A stretch of DNA of 64,000 bases from Lentzea atacamensis (lineage in GTDB: Bacteria; Actinomycetota; Actinomycetes; Mycobacteriales; Pseudonocardiaceae). The notes beneath the pieces were generated by a model. The model did no database searches and was not told where the DNA came from. It was given only the letters and a program-made list of their open reading frames with translations. Location: assembly GCF_003269295.1 (NCBI RefSeq), contig NZ_QLTT01000011.1:124001-188000 (forward strand). Reading direction: 5' to 3'. How positions within the stretch are numbered: position 1 is the first letter of the stretch; each line of letters starts with the position of its first letter. Below are positions 57,737-64,000 of the stretch, piece after piece. The position numbers were made by a program, and so were the translations under genes.

Positions 57737-59050
57737 TCACACACCCCGGAATCGGTTGATGGCCGTGAGGTGCTTCGCGCGCATCTCGTGATCGAGAACA
57801 CCCAGACCCTCTTCCGGGGCAAGGCAGAGCACGCCGACCTTGCCCTGGTGCACGTTGCGGTGCACGTCGTGCGCGGCCTGGCCCGTTTCGTCCAATGAGT
57901 ACACCTTGGACACTGTCGGGTGGATCTTTCCCTTGGCGATCAAGCGGTTCGCCTCCCACGCCTCGCGGTAGTTCGCGAAGTGCGAGGAGATGATCGACTT
58001 CAGGTTCATCCACAGGTAGCGGTTGTCGTACTGGTGCATGTACCCGGAGGTCGACGCACACGTCACGATCTTGCCGCCCTTGCGCGTGACGAAGACCGAG
58101 GCGCCGAACGTCTCACGGCCGGGGTGCTCGAACACGATGTCCGGGTCCTCGCCGCCGGTCAGCTCGCGGATCTTCGCGCCGAAGCGCTTCCACTCGCGCG
58201 GGTCCTGCTCGTGCTCGTTCTTCCAGAACTTGTAGCCCTCGGCAGACCTGTCGATGATCAGCTCCGCACCCATCGACCGGACGATCTCCGCCTTCTCCGG
58301 CGAGGAGACGACGCAGATCGGCGTCGCGCCACCGTTCAGCGCGAACTGCGTGGCGTACGAACCCAGACCGCCGGACGCACCCCAGATCAGGACGGTGTCG
58401 CCCTGCTTCATGTTGGCACCGTTGGTCGACACCAGCTGGCGGTACGCGGTGGAGTTGACCAGACCGGGGGAGGCGGCCTCCTCCCACGTGAGGTGCTTCG
58501 GCATCGGCATCAGCTGGTTGGACTTCACCAGCGCGAGGTCCGCGAGGCCGCCGAAGTTCGTCTCGAAGCCCCAGATCCGCTGCTGCGGGTCGAGCATCGT
58601 GTCGTTGTGCCCGTCCGGCGCCTCCAGCGGCACGTCGAGGCAGTGCGCGACCACGCGGTCGCCCGGCTTCCACGCGGTGACGCCGGGTCCGACGCGGACC
58701 ACGACGCCCGCCAGGTCGGAGCCCACGACGTGGTACGGCAGGTCGTGGCGGCCGCCCAGCTTGCGCAGGAAGCCGAACGTGGACACCGGCTCGAAGATCG
58801 AGGTCCAGACGGTGTTGTAGTTGATCGCGGAGGCCATGACGGCGACCAGCGCCTCACCGGGGCCGAGCTCCGGCGTGGCGACCTCGTCGACGTGCAGCGA
58901 CTTGCGAGGGTCCTTGTCCCTCGTCTCGAGGCCCGAGAACATGTCGGCCTCGTCCGCGTGCACGGTCACGCCCCGATAGCTCTCCGGAACGTCCAAGGAA
59001 CCGATCGCGTCCAGCTCGTCGGCCAGAATCGCATCAAGGATCTTCTGCAC
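57737..59050 (-). CDS. ccrA: Crotonyl-CoA carboxylase/reductase
   Basis: Key enzyme of the ethylmalonyl-CoA pathway: NADPH-dependent reductive carboxylation of crotonyl-CoA to (2S)-ethylmalonyl-CoA. It is a 437-residue medium-chain reductase. The Ccr-specific features are SAINYNTVWTSIFEP, GFETNFGGLADLALVKSNQL with the Phe-Glu pair of the CO2 pocket, the NADPH loop WGASGGLGSYATQFAL, and SIISSHFANYREAW with the conserved His. GTG 59050 follows GGAAGGA. Operator motif 47 bp upstream. Divergent from an SPW membrane protein gene. Confidence 0.95.
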   Translation of the reverse strand: MQKILDAILADELDAIGSLDVPESYRGVTVHADEADMFSGLETRDKDPRKSLHVDEVATPELGPGEALVAVMASAINYNTVWTSIFEPVSTFGFLRKLGGRHDLPYHVVGSDLAGVVVRVGPGVTAWKPGDRVVAHCLDVPLEAPDGHNDTMLDPQQRIWGFETNFGGLADLALVKSNQLMPMPKHLTWEEAASPGLVNSTAYRQLVSTNGANMKQGDTVLIWGASGGLGSYATQFALNGGATPICVVSSPEKAEIVRSMGAELIIDRSAEGYKFWKNEHEQDPREWKRFGAKIRELTGGEDPDIVFEHPGRETFGASVFVTRKGGKIVTCASTSGYMHQYDNRYLWMNLKSIISSHFANYREAWEANRLIAKGKIHPTVSKVYSLDETGQAAHDVHRNVHQGKVGVLCLAPEEGLGVLDHEMRAKHLTAINRFRGV

Positions 59051-59096
59051 GGCGGCATTCCTTCCCTAGTGAGGGATCGTCGCAGGTTGCCGGAGG

Positions 59097-59110
59097 TTAC
59101 CGACCAGTAA
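59097..59110 (-). promoter_or_regulatory. Shared operator motif upstream of ccrA
   Basis: TTACCGACCAGTAA, the most symmetrical of the four copies (TTACCG-AC-CAGTAA). It lies in the divergent region between ccrA and the SPW protein gene, 47 bp from the ccrA start, where it could block transcription in either direction. Confidence 0.75.
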
Positions 59111-59212
59111 ACGATCCAGAATCACGCCTGTGAGGGATTCCACTGAAGTTTCTTGACCGGGCGGCCAACCAAGCGGAGCATGGAGGTGTCCGAGAAGGAG
59201 GAGGTGGAGGTA

Positions 59213-59572
59213 ATGACCAAGCCGTGGACCAGGTGGCAGGACTGGGCCGAGGTTGCGATCGGTGTTCTGGTGCTGCTGTCTCCGCTTGTCGTCGAAACCT
59301 CGAACGCGGCCATGTGGACGATGATCGTGCTCGGCGCGCTCATCGCGATCGACGGACTCGTCGATCTCGCCATGCCCGCGATGATCTACGGGGAGTACGT
59401 GCAGATGGTGCTCGGAGCACTGCTGTTCATCTCGCCGTGGGTGATGGGCTACACCGGCATGATGGAGGCCTCGTGGGTCTCCTGGGTCGGTGGCGTGCTC
59501 ACCGTTGCCGCGGGGGCGCTCGCGATGCCCGCCGCGAACGCAGCACACTCGGCTGCGGCGCAACCGCACTGA
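59213..59572 (+). CDS. SPW-repeat four-helix membrane protein
   Basis: A 119-residue protein with four membrane segments carrying two SPW-type repeats (DWAEVAIGVLVLLSPLV and LGALLFISPWVMGY). The family occurs in bacteria and archaea and has no known function. ATG 59213 is directly preceded by GGAGGAGGTGGAGG; longer in-frame starts at 59153 and 59183 are less likely. It may be co-transcribed with the TetR gene, from which a hairpin separates it. Confidence 0.82.
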   Translation: MTKPWTRWQDWAEVAIGVLVLLSPLVVETSNAAMWTMIVLGALIAIDGLVDLAMPAMIYGEYVQMVLGALLFISPWVMGYTGMMEASWVSWVGGVLTVAAGALAMPAANAAHSAAAQPH

Positions 59573-59586
59573 TCAACCGGAAAACC

Positions 59587-59614
59587 GTGGGCCCAGGAGC
59601 GTTCTTGGGCCCAC
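59587..59614 (+). terminator. Hairpin between SPW gene and TetR gene
   Basis: GTGGGCCCA (59587-59595) pairs with TGGGCCCAC (59606-59614) around 10 nt, starting 14 bp after the SPW stop and 24 bp before the TetR start. Probably a terminator or attenuator; no T-run. Confidence 0.6.
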
Positions 59615-59637
59615 ACCCTGCTGTGTGGGAGGACCGC

Positions 59638-60198
59638 GTGGAGGATTCGGCCAAGGAGCGCATCCTGGCCGCGGCCGAGGAGCTGTTCGCCGACTCCGGC
59701 TTCGACGCCACCCCGACCTCGCGCATCGCCGAACGCGCCGGCGTGCCCAAAGGCCTGGTGCACTACTACTTCAACCGCAAGAAGGACCTGCTGGCCGCAC
59801 TGGTCGCGCGGCTGCCGGACAGCACCGTCGACCACCGCAGAGTCGTCGTGGCCGGGGACATCGCCGAGTCGTTGCGCAGGCTCGTCGCGGCACTTGACGC
59901 GCGCTTGAACGCCTCGCCGCTGCTGTCGCACCTGCTGTGGCGTGAAGCGGATACGCATTCGGCCGTGCGCGACGCGATGCAGGCGCGCTACGACAACGTC
60001 GCGGCGCAGATCAAACAGGTCATCCTCGCCGCGGGTGGCGCTGCGGTCGCGGTGAAGGACGTCGAAGCCGCCGCGGCACTCCTCGCGCTGGCCGTGAGCT
60101 ACCGGCATTCGGTGGCACGGCACAGCGACGAGGAGGACCCCATCGACAACGAGCTGACGTTCGTGGCTAGTGCTCTGCTGGCTCGACCAGCTCGATGA
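59638..60198 (+). CDS. TetR-family regulator, candidate controller of the ethylmalonyl-CoA genes
   Basis: A 186-residue regulator. The N-terminal HTH is SRIAERAGVPKGLVHYYFNRKKDLL (residues 29-53), and the remaining helices form a ligand pocket. GTG 59638 follows GGGAGGA. It lies between ccrA and mce/thiolase, each of which has a TTACYGNCSAGTA motif nearby, a length and symmetry typical of TetR operators. An acyl-CoA ligand would fit, but that is inference. The end overlaps mce by 32 nt, convergent. Confidence 0.85.
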   Translation: MEDSAKERILAAAEELFADSGFDATPTSRIAERAGVPKGLVHYYFNRKKDLLAALVARLPDSTVDHRRVVVAGDIAESLRRLVAALDARLNASPLLSHLLWREADTHSAVRDAMQARYDNVAAQIKQVILAAGGAAVAVKDVEAAAALLALAVSYRHSVARHSDEEDPIDNELTFVASALLARPAR

Positions 60199-60607
60199 GC
60201 ACGCCGCCCGCGTCCTTCGGGTGCACGAAGTTGACGCGGCTGTTCGACGTGCCGCGCTTGGCCTGGTCGTAGAGCAGACGCAGGCCCTTGGCCCGCAGTG
60301 CGTCCGCCGCGACGTCCACATCGGACACCCGGTAGGCGAGCTGCTGCAGGCCGGGGCCTGAGCGTCCGATGAACTTGGCGATCGTCGAGTCCTCGTTCAG
60401 CGGCGCGAGGAGCTGGATCGCGGTGCCGCCGTGGTCGCCGGGCGCGTGCAGCATCGCCTCGCGCACGCCCTGCTCCTCGTTCACCTCTTCGTGGGCCACT
60501 TCGAGGCCGAAGTTGTCGCGGTAGAACGCGATGGCCACGTCGAGATCGGGCACCGCGATGCCCACATGGTCGATCGCGGTCACGAATCGAGCGAGTTCTG
60601 CGTTCAT
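60167..60607 (-). CDS. mce: Methylmalonyl-CoA/ethylmalonyl-CoA epimerase
   Basis: A 146-residue vicinal-oxygen-chelate enzyme that inverts the alpha carbon of (2S)-ethylmalonyl-CoA or methylmalonyl-CoA so that the B12 mutases can use it. Metal ligands are in [11 protein letters not shown] (His), the middle [12 protein letters not shown] region and [10 protein letters not shown] (Glu). ATG 60607 gives the usual start; ATG 60613 is also possible. It is divergent from the thiolase gene and shares its operator region. Confidence 0.92.
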   Translation of the reverse strand: MNAELARFVTAIDHVGIAVPDLDVAIAFYRDNFGLEVAHEEVNEEQGVREAMLHAPGDHGGTAIQLLAPLNEDSTIAKFIGRSGPGLQQLAYRVSDVDVAADALRAKGLRLLYDQAKRGTSNSRVNFVHPKDAGGVLIELVEPAEH

Positions 60608-60665
60608 GGGCATGGAGGGTAACCACCTGATCGGTGCAGGTGCCTCTGTGCGTGGTCTCACAGAA

Positions 60666-60679
60666 TTACCGCCCAGTAG
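60666..60679. promoter_or_regulatory. Shared operator motif between mce and thiolase
   Basis: TTACCGCCCAGTAG in the 124-bp divergent region, 58 bp from the mce start and 52 bp from the thiolase start. It matches the ccrA copy at 12 of 14 positions. One site could control both genes. Confidence 0.72.
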
Positions 60680-60731
60680 CCGCGGGTATGGTGCTCAGTT
60701 AACGACCGTTCGCTCTTCCATGGAGGCAGCT

Positions 60732-61922
60732 GTGTCCGGTTCCGTCATCGTCGCCGGGGCGCGCACCCCGATGGGGCGACTGCTCGGATCGCTCAAGGAT
60801 TTCTCCGGCGCCCAGCTCGGTGGCGTCGCGATCAAGGCGGCACTGGAACGCGCGGGTGTGGCTCCCGAGCAGGTGCAGTACGTGATCATGGGTCAGGTGC
60901 TCACCGCCGGCGCCGGCCAGATCCCCGCCCGCCAGGCCGCGGCCGCCGCCGGGATTCCGATGAGCGTTCCCGCGCTGACGATCAACAAGGTGTGCCTGTC
61001 GGGCATCGACGCGATCGCGCTGGCCGACCAGCTCATCCGCGCGGGTGAGTTCGACGTCGTCGTGGCCGGTGGCCAGGAGTCGATGACGCAGGCGCCGCAC
61101 CTGCTGCCGAAGTCGCGCAGCGGGTTCAAGTACGGCGACGTGCAGCTGCAGGACCACATGGCGCACGACGGCCTGTTCTGCGCGTTCGACCAGGTCGCGA
61201 TGGGCTCGTCGACCGAGAAGTACAACGCCCGCTACGGCGTCACGCGCGAGGAGCAGGACGCGTTCTCCGCGCGTTCGCACCAGCTCGCCGCGAAGGCCGC
61301 CGAGAACGGCGTCTTCGCAGCCGAGATCGCGCCGGTCGCGATCCCGCAGCGCAAGGGCGACCCGATCCTGTTCAGCACGGACGAGGGCGTGCGCGGTGAC
61401 ACCACGGTGGAGACCCTGGGCAAGCTGCGTCCCGCGTTCGCCGCGGACGGCACCATCACCGCGGGTTCGGCGTCGCAGATCTCCGACGGCGCCGCCGCTG
61501 TGGTCGTGATGAGCAAGGCGAAGGCCGAGGAACTGGGCCTCGAGTGGATCGCGGAGATCGGCGCGCACGGCGTCGTCGCCGGCCCCGACGCCTCGCTGCA
61601 CGAGCAGCCGTCCAACGCCATCAAGGCCGCCTGCGCCAAGGAGGGCATCGAGCCCGCCGACCTCGACCTGGTCGAGATCAACGAGGCGTTCGCGGCGGTC
61701 GGCCTCGTGTCGACCCGTCAGCTCGGAATCTCCGAGGACAAGGTCAACGTCAACGGCGGCGCCATCGCGCTCGGCCACCCGATCGGCATGTCCGGTGCCC
61801 GCATCGCCCTGCACCTCGCTCTGGAGCTGCAGCGGCGTGGCGGCGGCGTGGGTGCCGCGGCGCTGTGCGGTGGCGGTGGTCAGGGCGACGCTCTGATCAT
61901 CCGCGTGCCCAAGAAGGCCTAG
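60732..61922 (+). CDS. atoB: Acetyl-CoA C-acetyltransferase (thiolase)
   Basis: Condenses two acetyl-CoA to acetoacetyl-CoA, the entry to the ethylmalonyl-CoA pathway (or the reverse in degradation). It is 396 residues. The nucleophile is Cys88 (NKVCLSG), with [11 protein letters not shown] (His) and [12 protein letters not shown] (Cys) near the end. GTG 60732 is placed well after GGAGGC; an ATG four codons earlier (60720) is in frame. The TAG stop is part of the inverted repeat that follows. Confidence 0.94.
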   Translation: MSGSVIVAGARTPMGRLLGSLKDFSGAQLGGVAIKAALERAGVAPEQVQYVIMGQVLTAGAGQIPARQAAAAAGIPMSVPALTINKVCLSGIDAIALADQLIRAGEFDVVVAGGQESMTQAPHLLPKSRSGFKYGDVQLQDHMAHDGLFCAFDQVAMGSSTEKYNARYGVTREEQDAFSARSHQLAAKAAENGVFAAEIAPVAIPQRKGDPILFSTDEGVRGDTTVETLGKLRPAFAADGTITAGSASQISDGAAAVVVMSKAKAEELGLEWIAEIGAHGVVAGPDASLHEQPSNAIKAACAKEGIEPADLDLVEINEAFAAVGLVSTRQLGISEDKVNVNGGAIALGHPIGMSGARIALHLALELQRRGGGVGAAALCGGGGQGDALIIRVPKKA

Positions 61923-62030
61923 TGCGTTGACCACCAACCCTCGCCGGCCGATTTCGCCGGTCAGGTCGGCACCGCGCGGTGCCCCGCTGAGTGCCGGAAG
62001 CGGTCGGTGAGGATTGTGGTCAGCGCACTA
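61920..62030 (+). other. 111-bp structured inverted-repeat element before meaB
   Basis: TAGTGCGTTGACCAC (61920-61934) pairs with GTGGTCAGCGCACTA (62016-62030) over 15 bp with one G-U. The 81-bp interior holds a perfect 16-bp palindrome GGCACCGCGCGGTGCC (61968-61983) and a CCGGC/GCCGG hairpin (61944-61960). As RNA this is a closed multi-branch structure ending at the probable SD (AGGG 62030-62033) of meaB. As DNA it has the shape of a small MITE with 15-bp terminal repeats. The thiolase stop codon is inside the left arm. Confidence 0.55.
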
Positions 62031-62042
62031 GGGTTCTCGCTT

Positions 62043-62993
62043 GTGGCCAAGGCTGTTGACGTAGCAGGACTGGTCGACCGCGCGCGTGACGGCGAACCGC
62101 GCGCGGTCGCCAGGCTGATCTCCCTGGTGGAGCAGGGGAGTTCCGCGCTGCCGGAGGTGGCCGCGGCTCTCGCGCCCCACACGGGGCACGCCCGGGTCGT
62201 CGGCATCACCGGCGCCCCCGGCGTCGGCAAGTCGACCTCCACGAACGCTCTGGTGCGCGCCTTCCGCGACCAGGGCAAGCGGGTCGCGGTGGTGGCCGTC
62301 GACCCGTCCAGCCCGTTCTCCGGCGGTGCTCTGCTGGGCGACCGCGTGCGGATGGGCGACCACGCCACCGACTCCGGCGTCTTCATCCGTTCCATGGCCA
62401 CGCGCGGGCACCTCGGCGGGCTGTCCTGGGCCACCCCGCAGGCGTTGCGCGTGCTCGACGCGGCGGGCTTCGACGTGATCCTGGTCGAGACGGTCGGTGT
62501 CGGTCAGTCCGAGGTCGAGATCGTGGCGCTGGCCGACACGACGCTGGTGCTGCTCGCGCCAGGCATGGGCGACGGCATCCAGGCAGCCAAGGCGGGCATC
62601 CTGGAGATCGCCGACGTGTTCGTGGTCAACAAGGCCGACCGCGACGGCGCCGACCAGACCGCGCGCGACCTCAAGTACATGATCTCGCTGGGCCGCCGTG
62701 ACCGGGAAGGGCCGTTGTGGCGCCCGCCCGTCGTGAAGACGGTCGCCGCCCGCATGGAAGGCCTGGACCGCGTCGTCGAGGCCATCGCAGAGCACCAGGA
62801 GTGGATGGCCTCGCACGGCGAGCTCGAGGAGCGCCGGCTGCGTCGCGCGGCCGCCGAGATCGAGGCGATCGCGGTCGAACGTGTGCGAACGCGGTTCGGC
62901 GCGGTGGACCAGCTGGCCAAGCGCGTGGTGTCCGGCGAGCTGGACCCGTTCGCCGCCGCGGAGCAGTTGATCAGCGGTAACCTGCGGGAATGA
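62043..62993 (+). CDS. meaB: MeaB-type GTPase chaperone of B12-dependent acyl-CoA mutases
   Basis: A 316-residue G3E GTPase that gates cofactor loading and protects methylmalonyl- or ethylmalonyl-CoA mutase from inactivation. The P-loop is GAPGVGKS (57-64), switch regions include VAVDPSSPFSGGALLGDRVRM and VETVGVGQSEVEI, and NKAD is the base-specificity motif. GTG 62043 gives the conserved start. It matches a role with Ecm encoded at 33.5 kb. The stop overlaps the next gene by 4 nt (ATGA). Confidence 0.94.
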   Translation: MAKAVDVAGLVDRARDGEPRAVARLISLVEQGSSALPEVAAALAPHTGHARVVGITGAPGVGKSTSTNALVRAFRDQGKRVAVVAVDPSSPFSGGALLGDRVRMGDHATDSGVFIRSMATRGHLGGLSWATPQALRVLDAAGFDVILVETVGVGQSEVEIVALADTTLVLLAPGMGDGIQAAKAGILEIADVFVVNKADRDGADQTARDLKYMISLGRRDREGPLWRPPVVKTVAARMEGLDRVVEAIAEHQEWMASHGELEERRLRRAAAEIEAIAVERVRTRFGAVDQLAKRVVSGELDPFAAAEQLISGNLRE

Positions 62994-63598
62994 CCGCTTG
63001 GGGACCGCCTCCGCCTGTCGTCGTCGACCTCGGCAAGAGCGACACCCGCAAGGTGCTCGTCGGCGGCTCGGTCGCCGGTGGCCTCGGCATCCTCGCCCTG
63101 ATCGGCGCCGTCAGCGCGTTCGCGGACGGTGAGCCGGTCGGCGGGATCATCGCGGGCATCATCGGCGTCGCCTTCACCGGTATCGGCGTGATGGCAGTGG
63201 TGAAGTGGAAGACCATCTCGCGGCCCCGCAAACTGATCATCGAGCAGCAGGGCATCCGCCTCGACGACCCGCAGGGCATGCCGTGGGCCGTCGGCTGGCA
63301 GGAGCTCGGCGCCGTTTCGATCTCGCGCACGCAGGAGCGCGCGCTTCAGCTCGCGGACGCGCTGGTCAGGCGCACTCTGGTCCGGGTCGACCTGCACCCG
63401 CGCGACCCGCAGCGGTTCCGGCCGGCACACCAGACGATGGAGCCGCTGTGGGAGTTCCACCGGGTGCAGAACGGGTACCGGCTGCCCCTCGGCGACTCGG
63501 CCGGGTTCATCGCTCCGATCGACCACGGGCTGCGGACGTTCGCGCCGCAGATCTACCGCGGGGTGATCGACGAGGGCTTCAGCGTCGGGTTGCACTGA
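62990..63598 (+). CDS. Membrane protein with soluble C-terminal domain, unknown
   Basis: A 202-residue protein. Two adjacent membrane segments (VLVGGSVAGGLGILALIGAVSAF; GIIAGIIGVAFTGIGVMAVV) are followed by a soluble domain (RPRKLIIEQQGIRLDDPQGMPWAVGWQEL) resembling bacterial PH-like domains that read membrane-proximal signals. The fold guess is tentative. Translationally coupled to meaB by ATGA. Confidence 0.7.
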   Translation: MTAWGPPPPVVVDLGKSDTRKVLVGGSVAGGLGILALIGAVSAFADGEPVGGIIAGIIGVAFTGIGVMAVVKWKTISRPRKLIIEQQGIRLDDPQGMPWAVGWQELGAVSISRTQERALQLADALVRRTLVRVDLHPRDPQRFRPAHQTMEPLWEFHRVQNGYRLPLGDSAGFIAPIDHGLRTFAPQIYRGVIDEGFSVGLH

Positions 63599-63620
63599 TT
63601 CGTCCAAATGAGTCCGGCCT

Positions 63621-63698
63621 CTACTCTGAGTAGTTCTCGTTTTCACCGTTTGCGGTGATGGGCCTCCCCTTTGACTACTGAGAGGAGTTACTCTCAGT
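63621..63698 (+). promoter_or_regulatory. Two palindromes upstream of the sensor gene
   Basis: CTACTC-T-GAGTAG (63621-63633) and ACTGAGAG-N6-CTCTCAGT (63677-63698) share an ACTC/GAGT core and lie 109 and 44 bp before the start of the GAF protein gene. Between them TCACCG/CGGTGA (63643-63658) forms a small hairpin. They look like binding sites for a dimeric regulator, perhaps the response regulator of this sensor. Confidence 0.45.
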
Positions 63699-63741
63699 CG
63701 TTCGTGCGGTGTCACTTCTCTCCCCCCGAAGGGGTGAAGCC

Positions 63742-64000
63742 GTGGGCGGCAACGTGAGCACAGAACAGCGAGTGCTGGACGTCGTGCTGTCGTTCGCCGA
63801 CGACGACACCCTTCCCGAGCTGCTGCGACACGTGGTCGAGGCCGCGTGTGACCTGCTCGAGGCCCCGTACGGCGCCCTGGCCGTGATCGGCGGCCACCGC
63901 GAGCTGCTGGAGTTCACCCGCACGGACGGTCAGGCCCACATCACGTCCGGTGACCCGCGCTCGATCGGCGTAGCGGACTTCCTGGGCGCCCCCGTCAAGG
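63742..64000 (+). CDS. GAF-domain sensor protein, probable histidine kinase (partial, N-terminus)
   Basis: The first 86 codons of a gene that runs out of the window. The sequence TLPELLRHVVEAACDLLEAPYGALAVI is the start of a GAF domain of the kind found in DevS/DosS-like histidine kinases and in GAF-domain sigma phosphatases. The kinase part is not visible, so the class is inference. GTG 63742 follows GAAGGGG; GTG 63754 (VSTEQRVLD) is an alternative. Confidence 0.75.
   Translation, partial: MGGNVSTEQRVLDVVLSFADDDTLPELLRHVVEAACDLLEAPYGALAVIGGHRELLEFTRTDGQAHITSGDPRSIGVADFLGAPVK

Overview
The window is a high-GC, densely coding stretch of actinobacterial chromosome. Three things point to the Pseudonocardiaceae (a Lentzea, Saccharothrix or Actinosynnema type organism): the order hom-thrC-thrB-rho-rpmE-prfA-prmC-sua5-wecA-atpIBEFHAGD; Mycobacteriales-type traits (NucS mismatch endonuclease, Asp117 MurA, EspG/PPE proteins, DUF3558 lipoproteins); and a full set of ethylmalonyl-CoA pathway genes. 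The genus is inference. I saw no rRNA, tRNA, CRISPR array or transposase gene.

Layout. 1-10.4 kb: threonine biosynthesis, transcription terminator Rho, ribosomal protein L31, release factor 1 and its methyltransferase, a BAAT-type hydrolase and lipoamide dehydrogenase. 10.4-14.7 kb, minus strand: two unknown genes, an AT-richer gap, then a four-gene cassette of type VII secretion (ESX) substrates and helper (EspC-like, DUF3558 lipoprotein, PPE-like, EspG). 15-24.1 kb: sua5, wecA and the F-type ATP synthase operon. The operon stops at atpD with a strong terminator. About 6.4 kb follows before atpC: an aromatic-acid MFS transporter, a heterodimeric ABC exporter with complementary damaged nucleotide-binding domains, and a sigma factor/membrane protein pair. 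30.5-33.2 kb: atpC, DUF2550, corrinoid adenosyltransferase, murA.

33.5-36.3 kb: ethylmalonyl-CoA mutase and an enoyl-CoA hydratase. 36-41.6 kb: regulators, an SDR, DJ-1 family, NUDIX, nucS and a frameshifted double zinc-ribbon gene. 41.8-50 kb: Na+/solute symporter, aldehyde dehydrogenase, siderophore-binding lipoprotein with an iron box, and a PTS-type dihydroxyacetone kinase operon (dhaKLM). 50-51.2 kb: a non-coding, repeat-rich block. 51.2-57.7 kb: duplicated-fused 3-hydroxybutyryl-CoA dehydrogenase, small genes, relics and a DivIVA-like coiled-coil protein. 57.7-63.6 kb: crotonyl-CoA carboxylase/reductase, a TetR regulator, ethylmalonyl/methylmalonyl-CoA epimerase, acetyl-CoA acetyltransferase and MeaB. 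The window ends inside a GAF sensor protein.

How the genes work together. Acetyl-CoA acetyltransferase, 3-hydroxybutyryl-CoA dehydrogenase, an enoyl-CoA hydratase, crotonyl-CoA carboxylase/reductase, epimerase and the B12-dependent ethylmalonyl-CoA mutase make up much of the ethylmalonyl-CoA route for acetate assimilation and extender-unit supply. MeaB and the corrinoid adenosyltransferase supply and protect its cofactor. A near-identical 13-14 bp motif (TTACYGNCSAGTA) lies just upstream of ecm, ccr, the mce/thiolase divergent pair and an aldehyde dehydrogenase, although these loci are up to 26 kb apart. The TetR gene beside ccr is the obvious candidate regulator. This regulon, the one-site ABC exporter, the split ATP synthase operon and a 111-bp structured inverted-repeat element before meaB are the most notable observations.
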